DNA of 64,000 nt from Halovenus halobia. Its GTDB lineage: Archaea; Halobacteriota; Halobacteria; Halobacteriales; Haloarculaceae. Below the pieces are notes generated by a model. It made no database searches. It had not been told where the DNA came from and saw only the letters and a program-made list of their open reading frames with translations. The position numbers and the translations under genes are program-made. This document shows, piece after piece, positions 58,157 through 64,000 of the stretch (positions are counted from its first letter, which is position 1; every line of letters begins with the position of its first letter). Where the stretch lies: positions 169,704-233,703 of the forward strand of contig NZ_JBLKOA010000005.1 in NCBI RefSeq assembly GCF_051414135.1, in the 5' to 3' direction.

Positions 58157-60849
58157 TCTGTCTGTCCGCCGTCAGCCGCTGTCGTCTCGTCTGTGGTTTG
58201 GCTGTCGGGAGTCTCTTCGTCGGGGAAGTATCCCGATGGGCCGAGATATCGCGTCCACAGTACCAACAGCGAGGGCAGGATCAACACGCTCGCGAGGAAG
58301 GCGTAGATGATCGTCAACCCGGTGATGATACCGAACTGGCGCAGTACCGGCAGGATGGCGAACACCAGCGTTCCGAAGCCACCGACAGTCGTCGCCGCAC
58401 TCCCAAGCAGTGCGCCGCCGGTTCCCGTCACTGTGGTTTCCATGGCGTCCCAGACATTCTCCTGCCGTCGGAGTTCGAGTTCGTAGCGTGAACTGATGTG
58501 AATGCTGTAGGCAATCCCCAGCCCGACCGTTAGCGAGGTGATCGTTCCGGTCAGGGCGTTAAAGGAGATATCGAGCAGCCACATCGAGCCAAGAATCCAG
58601 GCGACCGAGAACACGACCGGTGCGAGCGTCACTACGCCCAGCGAGGCGGGGTTGCCCGTCAGCCGGTAGGCAACCGCCAGGAACAGGAACACCGCAACGA
58701 GGGTGATGACCAGTCCCTGAACGACCGTCGACAGCAGTGCGTCCTCAGTCTCGCTCTGGACGACACGGTCACCGGTCGCCGCTGCCCGCAGGTCGCCGCC
58801 ACTGCTGGATTCGATACTGCTGGCAGCGCCCCGGAGGTCGCTCGTGATTGCCGAGCCAGTCGCGTCGCTCTGGACGGCGACGGTCAGCCGTAGCGCCTCG
58901 TACTCTCCGCTGTCGGTCCGATAGATGACCTCCGAGGCGGCCGGATTGATCTGGAATAGCTGGTCGTACAGCGCTTCGATATTCTGCTCGGGGACCGCCG
59001 CTGCCAGCTGCTGCGGTGTTGGGTTTTCGACCCCTGCTGCGGCGGCGAAGTTCTCTGCGAACTCACTCTCTGGGTTCGCGGCGGCAGTCTCTTGCATGAC
59101 CAACAACGGCGAGCGAATATCTAGCTCTCCGTTCGGGAGCCTGAACGCTGTCTCGCTGTCTTCGAGGTCGGTGTTCGCTGCGTCGACCGCGCGTAACGCC
59201 CCATCACTTGCGACATCGCCGCGTATCAGTATCTCACCCTCGCTCCCTTCCTGCTGGAAGTTCGCAGAGATGAACTCCAGGTCCTCTTTGGCCTGATACT
59301 CACCGGGAGCGAACGGCTCGGGGAGGTCCTGGGTCCACGCCGGTGGGCTGTCGGCGAGGAAATCCTCCTGCTGGAAACTCGTGTCGACCTGGGTCGCGCC
59401 GGCAGCCCCGCCGATGGTCAACAGAAGCGTCACGACGACGACGCCGACCGGGAACCGTTTCGCCGCTGTTGCGCCGCTTGCAAGCACTCGTGAGAACCGC
59501 GACTCGCCGGTCCCGAAGGCTCGTTTCTTCCGGTCGATCCCGATTCGTTCGAGCAGACTGTCGAGTTCGACCTTCAGCGCGGGAATCAACGCGCCGAAGA
59601 TGAGGAGTGCCGAAACCACACCAAATGCGCTGACAACACCGAAGTCACGGAGTGGGCCGATTGGGCTGGTCAGGTTGGCGAGGAAGCCAATTGCGGCCGT
59701 TGCCGTCACCCAGACTAGCGCCGCGCCGACACCGCCCAGCGCAAGCGTCATCGACCGCCGGATATTGTCGCTTTTTGTCTCGTCAGCGCGCATCTCGCGG
59801 TGGCGCATGAAGACGTGGATGGCGTAGTCAATCGACAACCCGATCAGCAACACCGGGACCGAGAGCAACAACTGGTTGAAGTTGATGCCAGCCCAGCCCA
59901 TGAAGCCAAACGTCCAGATGAGCACCGCAAAAATCCCGGTGACACCAAGGATGATGTCGAGCAGGTCACGGTAGGCGACCACGAGCGCAAGCACGACGAA
60001 CAACAGTGCCAGCGGGCCGACAATCGCACCACTGTCACCGAAGGACTGGTCGATTTCCTCGAAGATGATCCCTGCACCGAAGACTGTGTATTCGAGTTGG
60101 CCGCTGTCGTCGGCAATACTGCCCGAAATGTCACGCATATCGAGCTGGGCCGTTGTGATGTTTTCAGAGAAGCCATCCGGTGACTGCACCGACCCGCCGA
60201 ACGTCTTCTGTTGAACGATCGTTACTCGGGCCGAGGCGGTGGTCGTCCCGGGCTCGTAACTACTCGCCATCAGCGAGAGCGCCGGAGAACTCGTGTTCTG
60301 GGTGAGGAGTCCGGGAGTCTCTGTCAGTAGCTCTTCTAGTGTCCACGGACTGTCGTCGATGCGTTCGATTGCCGCAATCTGTTCGTCGAGCGTCGGCGGC
60401 TGACGCTGTGCTGATTGCTGCCCGGACTGTTGGGGTTCCGGTTGTTGCTGCTGGCGAGCCAGCGCCTCTCGCTGGAGTTGGGCCTGCGCAACGAAGTTTT
60501 CCACGCCGAACATCGCGTTCTCGTCGGCGAGGGTCTGGTTAATCGACGGCGTTGCCCTGTACTCTTTCTGGACACGGAGAGATTCGAGTAACGCCTCCTG
60601 TGTCAGGACGTTATCGCCACGTTGGACCACCTGTACGACAGTCAGGTTATCGTCGCCCTGGAAGTTCGTCTGGATGTAGTTGCTGGCCTCTTGAGCGTCT
60701 GAGCCAGTCTCGAACTGAGAGGTGTCTGAGGATTGCTCGACCATCCCGGCACCGGCGCCGATGCCCGCGGTGGCGAGTAACATTACGACGATAATTATTT
60801 TACTGTACGACATCAGGAACTCGGCAAACCGCTGGGGAATATCAGTCAC
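58153..60849 (-). CDS. RND-superfamily transporter (MMPL/Patched type)
   Basis: This 898-residue transporter has two halves, each with one helix, a large external domain and five to six further helices. Typical blocks are VLLIGLSIDYAIHVFMRHRE and, in the second half, TVGLGIAYSIHISSRYELEL. These carry the Asp and other polar residues of the MMPL proton pathway. A Gln-rich loop (about 130-165; RQQQQPEPQQSGQQSAQ) lies in the first external domain. The family exports lipids or hydrophobic compounds. The substrate is unknown; archaeal lipids or hopanoid-like molecules are possible by analogy. Confidence 0.88.
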   Translation of the reverse strand: MTDIPQRFAEFLMSYSKIIIVVMLLATAGIGAGAGMVEQSSDTSQFETGSDAQEASNYIQTNFQGDDNLTVVQVVQRGDNVLTQEALLESLRVQKEYRATPSINQTLADENAMFGVENFVAQAQLQREALARQQQQPEPQQSGQQSAQRQPPTLDEQIAAIERIDDSPWTLEELLTETPGLLTQNTSSPALSLMASSYEPGTTTASARVTIVQQKTFGGSVQSPDGFSENITTAQLDMRDISGSIADDSGQLEYTVFGAGIIFEEIDQSFGDSGAIVGPLALLFVVLALVVAYRDLLDIILGVTGIFAVLIWTFGFMGWAGINFNQLLLSVPVLLIGLSIDYAIHVFMRHREMRADETKSDNIRRSMTLALGGVGAALVWVTATAAIGFLANLTSPIGPLRDFGVVSAFGVVSALLIFGALIPALKVELDSLLERIGIDRKKRAFGTGESRFSRVLASGATAAKRFPVGVVVVTLLLTIGGAAGATQVDTSFQQEDFLADSPPAWTQDLPEPFAPGEYQAKEDLEFISANFQQEGSEGEILIRGDVASDGALRAVDAANTDLEDSETAFRLPNGELDIRSPLLVMQETAAANPESEFAENFAAAAGVENPTPQQLAAAVPEQNIEALYDQLFQINPAASEVIYRTDSGEYEALRLTVAVQSDATGSAITSDLRGAASSIESSSGGDLRAAATGDRVVQSETEDALLSTVVQGLVITLVAVFLFLAVAYRLTGNPASLGVVTLAPVVFSVAWILGSMWLLDISFNALTGTITSLTVGLGIAYSIHISSRYELELRRQENVWDAMETTVTGTGGALLGSAATTVGGFGTLVFAILPVLRQFGIITGLTIIYAFLASVLILPSLLVLWTRYLGPSGYFPDEETPDSQTTDETTAADGGQTD

Positions 60850-61004
60850 GGTTGCCCTCCGTAGAATCTGCCGGCTCTTGCTCTCATTCTGTCGTTAGTG
60901 AGAACGAATTGTCTGCGTAAATATCTGTTGTTAATATCCTACTGACAGCGTTTCGCACTCGGAAACACGGTGTGTTGTCAGGCTGGGAATGGTCCGCCAG
61001 CGCA

Positions 61005-61012
61005 CTTTATAT
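61005..61012 (+). promoter_or_regulatory. TATA element deciding the hydrolase start
   Basis: The sequence ctttatat includes the first in-frame ATG (61011), so that ATG cannot be the start. The expected transcription start about 27 bases on falls at the GTG 61035, giving a leaderless GTG start. Confidence 0.55.
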
Positions 61013-61034
61013 GGGCTCCGGCCCCAGACTGACT

Positions 61035-61910
61035 GTGACCGAGACACTCACCGCCAACGGCGTCGAGTTCACCTACCACCGCGAGGGCGACGGCGACCAA
61101 CTCGCGCTCTGTCTCCACGGCTTTCCAGATAACGCACGCACATTCGAGCCACTCACTGACCCACTGATTGAAGCGGGTTACACTGTCGTCTCGCCGTATA
61201 TGCGCGGCTACGGACCGACGTCGCTCGCTCCCGACAGCGAGTACTCCGCACGTGCCCTCGGCGCGGACGCGATTGCGCTCGCCGAAGAACTGCGCGACCG
61301 AGAAGGGTGTGACGAGGCCGTGTTGATTGGCCACGACTGGGGTGCCGTCGCGGGCTACGCGGCGGCGCGACAGGACCCCGAGCAGTTCTCACAGCTGGTG
61401 ACGATGGCGGTGCCGCCCGGATTTTCTGCACTGGCGCTGTCCGCACCGCGACAGCTCTTCAGAAGCTGGTACATCTGGCTCTTCCAGTTCCCGGGTGTCG
61501 CCGAGCGGACGCTCACTGCCCAAGACTTCGCACTCGTCGAGGTGCTCTGGGCGCTGTGGAGTCCTGGCTGGGAGGACGACGACCACATCGAGTCGGTCAA
61601 AGAAACATTCCGCTCCGAGGGGACGCCCGAGGCCGCTCTCCAGTATTACCGGCAGTTTGTCAACCCAGCAGTCAAAGACCTCGCGCGTAACGGGCGACCG
61701 ACGCTGGATTCGCTGCCGCCGATCGACGTGCCCGGTCTGGTTATCACGGGAGAACAGGATGGCTGTATCGGCGCCGAGTTGTTCGAGCGTGCTGCGGAGC
61801 TATTCACTGCTGAGTGTCGAGTCGTCAAAATCCGCGAGGCCGGTCACTTCATGCACCGCGAGCGACCGGCGGTGGTCGCTGAGGAAATTACGCAGTTCCT
61901 CGAAAACTAG
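61035..61910 (+). CDS. Alpha/beta hydrolase, epoxide-hydrolase-like
   Basis: This protein has about 291 residues. LCLHGFPDNARTFEPLTDPL holds the oxyanion HGFP motif. The nucleophile elbow AVLIGHDWGAVAGYAAA has Asp instead of Ser, as in epoxide hydrolases and haloalkane dehalogenases. LVITGEQDGCIGAELF holds the acid and REAGHFMHRERPAVV the His. A cap domain lies at about 130-220. Epoxide hydrolase activity is the likely reaction; the natural substrate is unknown. The start was set at GTG 61035 from the TATA position. Confidence 0.85.
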   Translation: MTETLTANGVEFTYHREGDGDQLALCLHGFPDNARTFEPLTDPLIEAGYTVVSPYMRGYGPTSLAPDSEYSARALGADAIALAEELRDREGCDEAVLIGHDWGAVAGYAAARQDPEQFSQLVTMAVPPGFSALALSAPRQLFRSWYIWLFQFPGVAERTLTAQDFALVEVLWALWSPGWEDDDHIESVKETFRSEGTPEAALQYYRQFVNPAVKDLARNGRPTLDSLPPIDVPGLVITGEQDGCIGAELFERAAELFTAECRVVKIREAGHFMHRERPAVVAEEITQFLEN

Positions 61911-61918
61911 GTCGGTCG

Positions 61919-61996
61919 TTAGCTGCGACGGCCCAGCGCGATGAAGCCAGCACTGAGCACCGCGATGACCGCTGTGAGCGCCCAGTCGCGTGTCAC
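61919..61996 (-). CDS. Possible 25-residue single-helix membrane peptide
   Basis: From a GTG the frame reads MTRDWALTAVIAVLSAGF then IALGRRS and a TAA stop: one short membrane helix with positive ends. A TAG stop lies a few codons upstream in the same frame. It is convergent with the hydrolase gene, nine bases from its stop. Composition suggests it may be real, but no family is recognised. Confidence 0.25.
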   Translation of the reverse strand: MTRDWALTAVIAVLSAGFIALGRRS

Positions 61997-62105
61997 TCGA
62001 CGCGCCGGGTTGTACTAGCGTCGCTCTCACGGCTGTTGACGAGCCAGGCTGACAGTTTGCCCGAGGCTGTGATCTTCTGCCGTCTTCAGTATCGGCGTGG
62101 TCGCG

Positions 62106-62459
62106 TCAGGATTCGTCGACGATGTACTCGAAGTGATGGCCCGGTGTCGTTGCTTTCCATTTGTCGATAGTGGACTTCGCTCCACAGTCCTCACAGGTGA
62201 GCCAGCCTTCGTAGCGACCCTCGTACTCTCGCGTGTACCGACACTCTGGACACTGCAGCGTCCCCTCGATTCGCCGGTCGGTTCCGTTGTCGATTCGCGG
62301 AACTGGTGGCAACTCTTCGGTGAGGATGGCGGACTCCTCGACGCGATACTCCGAGTCACCTGTCGTGACGACAAAATACTCCTTGTTTTGCTCCCAGACT
62401 GTCCCCCGTAACTGGGCCTCGGTCTCGCGACCCAGAATCTCGACGGTCACCTCGATCAT
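62106..62459 (-). CDS. Zinc-ribbon protein of unknown function
   Basis: This 117-residue protein has an N-terminal small beta domain (EVTVEILGRETEAQLRGTVW, EYRVEESAILTEELPPVPR) and then a Cys4 zinc ribbon (TLQCPECRYTREYEGR, WLTCEDCGAKSTIDKW). Such ribbons bind nucleic acid or protein. No partner is adjacent. The start is at the ATG 62459, which begins MIEVTVEI; no earlier Met in frame makes sense. Confidence 0.7.
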   Translation of the reverse strand: MIEVTVEILGRETEAQLRGTVWEQNKEYFVVTTGDSEYRVEESAILTEELPPVPRIDNGTDRRIEGTLQCPECRYTREYEGRYEGWLTCEDCGAKSTIDKWKATTPGHHFEYIVDES

Positions 62460-62737
62460 GCTCGATAGTTCGCCCGCCTCCGACTAATACCCTCGCGCTG
62501 GCCTCGACGCGTACCTACCTCACCCATGAGCGACGGCGACGACCGGACACCAGCACAGCGGACTCAGGGGCTGTGTCGGGAGACTGACCTTCACCGACCC
62601 GCTGTGTCAGCGAGCTGTTTACAAAAAAATACGACGTATACGCAGGCAGCGGAAAGCGAGGCCTGCGTTCGACTATCGTCCTCGGCTGCAGCCAGAGAGC
62701 TTATGCCGTGTGTCAGATATAGTCAGAACAGAATCGT

Positions 62738-63172
62738 ATGCCCAGCAACCCCGACTCCCGTGTCTCCGCAGCAACAGCCTACCGTGAGAGCGCGAAGGCG
62801 CTGTTAACTGCCGGTGAGCGCGTGCTGCTGGTCGCGGAACGCCACAGCGACGGGACGCCCTTCTGGACGCTGCCGGGCGGCGGCGTCGACGCCGACGAAA
62901 CGCCCACAGAGGGACTCGCTCGCGAACTTCGGGAGGAATTGGGCTGTTCGGTTGCTGTCCGCTCGGAGCTGCCGCCGCTGTGGTACGCCCACACCGGTCC
63001 GGAACACGACGTCTCGCGGTGGCGTGTCTACCGCTGTCAGCAACAATCGACCATCGACCCAGACCTGCGGGCCGGCATTGTCGACGCCCGGTGGGTCCGC
63101 CCCGACGAACTCCCACCGGAGACGCTTCTTCACGTCCGGTATCTCCTCGACAGTGTTGACTACTCGCTCTAA
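62738..63172 (+). CDS. NUDIX hydrolase
   Basis: This 144-residue NUDIX hydrolase cleaves nucleoside diphosphates linked to another moiety. The Nudix box is seen as GGGVDADETPTEGLARELRE followed by ELG, with the metal-binding Glu residues. It begins SRVSAATAYRESAKALL and has LPPLWYAHTGPEHDVSRWRV. Substrate not predictable. A single gene, with about 135 bases before the ABC ATPase gene. Confidence 0.88.
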   Translation: MPSNPDSRVSAATAYRESAKALLTAGERVLLVAERHSDGTPFWTLPGGGVDADETPTEGLARELREELGCSVAVRSELPPLWYAHTGPEHDVSRWRVYRCQQQSTIDPDLRAGIVDARWVRPDELPPETLLHVRYLLDSVDYSL

Positions 63173-63213
63173 CTACAATCTCTGTCGTGGCACACAGACC
63201 TCGAAGCTGGGAG

Positions 63214-63237
63214 TATATTACGACAGATTGTGTAATA
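63214..63237 (+). promoter_or_regulatory. TATA element and inverted repeat before the ABC gene
   Basis: The sequence tatatta (63214-63220) is centred 26 bases before an ATG at 63243. It overlaps the left arm of tattac-N10-gtaata (63216-63221 and 63232-63237), a possible repressor site covering the promoter. Confidence 0.45.
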
Positions 63238-63242
63238 CGTCT

Positions 63243-63311
63243 ATGCCACGCTTCGATACAGTCGACACGCAGAGGTTGCCCGCTGCTATTCGGGCGGGCA
63301 GTGAGTCATGA
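63243..63311 (+). CDS. Possible 22-residue leader ORF coupled to the ABC gene
   Basis: This short frame reads MPRFDTVDTQRLPAAIRAGS-ES. Its TGA (63309-63311) overlaps the ABC gene ATG at 63308. The ATG lies at the expected transcription start, so ribosomes would load on a leaderless message here and reach the ABC gene by re-initiation. The peptide shows no known family. Confidence 0.35.
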   Translation: MPRFDTVDTQRLPAAIRAGSES

Positions 63312-63919
63312 GCACCAGTACAGCCATCGATGTCGACGGCCTCGAACTCGTCTACAGCGACGGGACAACCGCAGTCGACGGCGTCGAGATGACAGTCCCA
63401 AGTGGCGAGTTCTTCGGATTTCTCGGCCCGAACGGGGCCGGAAAGACGACCACGATCAAAGTGCTCGCGACGCTTCTGTCACCGACAGCCGGGACAGTCG
63501 AAGTCAACGGCTTCGACGTTCGCTCAGAGGCCCGAGCAGTTCGGGAGACGATTGGCTACATGGCACAGGAAACGAGTATCGACCCGGAACTCACCGCCGA
63601 GGAAAACATTCGGTTCGCCTGTGAGTCCTACGGTGTCCCACGAGGAGAGCGTGACGAGCGGGTCTCGGAACTGCTCGAGTTGGTTGATCTGGCAGACGTC
63701 GCCGAAAAACGGTCCGAAGAGTTCTCCGGCGGGATGAAAAAGCGACTGGACGCGGCGACGGCGCTGGTCCACCGGCCGCCGCTGGTCTTTCTGGACGAAC
63801 CCACGACTGGACTCGATCCGAAAGCGCGCAACCGTCTGTGGGAGTATTTCCGACGGATCAACGACCGTGGGACGACCATCTTCGGTACTTCCCAATCGAG
63901 GGTTCGGAAGCCGAGTTGA
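63308..63919 (+). pseudogene. ABC transporter ATPase, interrupted near the window edge
   Basis: The first 192 residues are a normal daunorubicin-resistance-type (DrrA-like) ABC ATPase. Walker A is GPNGAGKTTTIKVLATL, the signature is EEFSGGMKKRLDAATAL and Walker B is LVFLDEPTTGLDP. After RGTTIF (codon ending 63883) the expected H-loop (TTHYLEEAD-like) is missing in all three frames. The frame runs out as GTSQSRVRKPS. The gene therefore appears broken by inserted sequence. The rest may lie beyond the window. Confidence 0.75.
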
Positions 63920-64000
63920 ATTGGTGTGAGCCGTTCAATCTTGGAACGGTAGCTCTGTGAATCGAAGCATCGGTCTGAACTGAACAGAGACAGCAATGAG
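63884..64000. mobile_element. Possible end of an insertion sequence within the ABC gene
   Basis: From about 63884 the sequence no longer matches an ABC ATPase in any frame. It begins ggtacttcccaatcgagggt, which could be a terminal inverted repeat. An ATG (63997) lies at the very end of the window, where a transposase gene might begin. The element is cut by the window edge and its family cannot be named. Confidence 0.35.

Noticed and set aside
62526..62807. 93-codon plus-strand frame before the NUDIX gene
   Set aside because: It overlaps the NUDIX start. The translation is Cys/Ser/Arg-rich with no halophile acidity and no domain.

Overview
The window is chromosomal DNA from a halophilic archaeon (class Halobacteria). 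The base composition is GC-rich and the proteins are strongly acidic. Archaeal marker genes are present: TFB, RNA polymerase subunit F, RNase P component Rnp3, HalX and DUF7344 regulators, GatCA, an F420-type LLM oxidoreductase and an ADP-forming acetate-CoA ligase. Several genes have a TATA element about 27 bases before an ATG or GTG, the pattern of leaderless haloarchaeal transcripts. Genus cannot be fixed from the sequence alone.

Layout. (1) 1-6.4 kb is housekeeping: the 3' end of uvrB, a membrane GAF protein, glutamate-cysteine ligase, an operon of glycerate kinase, a small SH3-like protein, an RNA-binding protein and rnp3, then archaetidylserine synthase. (2) 6.3-13.9 kb is a cell-surface locus: a DUF5305 membrane protein, an ER-type signal peptidase I with a long extension, three exported proteins sharing one N-terminal motif, the decayed remnant of a fourth, a DUF7344 winged-helix membrane regulator, a rhomboid-like protease and an EP-repeat surface protein. 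It resembles bacterial SipW/TasA and archaeal bundling-pilus loci and is the best candidate here for a poorly described system. (3) 13.9-31.6 kb is mostly ordinary metabolism and information processing: response regulator, RIO-like kinase, LLM oxidoreductase, amidotransferase, hydrolases, thioesterase, cupin, acetamidase, rpoF, tfb, gatCA, CBS protein, copper ATPase, threonine synthase. (4) 31.7-37.9 kb has a TrkA-N/DHH fusion, two multi-pass membrane proteins, tRNA-Lys followed by an att-like repeat, a frameshifted hexapeptide acyltransferase, a UbiA prenyltransferase and a PrsW-type protease. (5) 38.2-43.4 kb is one gene for a 1,698-residue repetitive surface protein, behind an unusually AT-rich upstream region. 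(6) 45.1-53.1 kb is the PrkA-PrkA-YeaH-SpoVR operon with a long leader that holds a hairpin and a short overlapping ORF. (7) 53.1-64 kb has YjbQ, twin small membrane proteins, the acetyl-CoA/acetate module, an SDR enzyme, an RND exporter, an epoxide-hydrolase-like protein, a NUDIX hydrolase and an ABC ATPase gene broken at the window edge by foreign-looking sequence, possibly the end of an insertion sequence.

Two genome-style features recur. Convergent gene pairs interlock: nine junctions lie between a 16-base overlap and a one-base gap, and four of them overlap by exactly four bases through interleaved stop codons. Short leader ORFs join to the main ORF by an ATGA overlap at prkA and at the ABC ATPase gene.

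Limits: family assignments come from reading motifs by eye, without database searches. Start codons were chosen from TATA spacing, signal-peptide position or typical family starts, and several remain uncertain, as stated in each entry.
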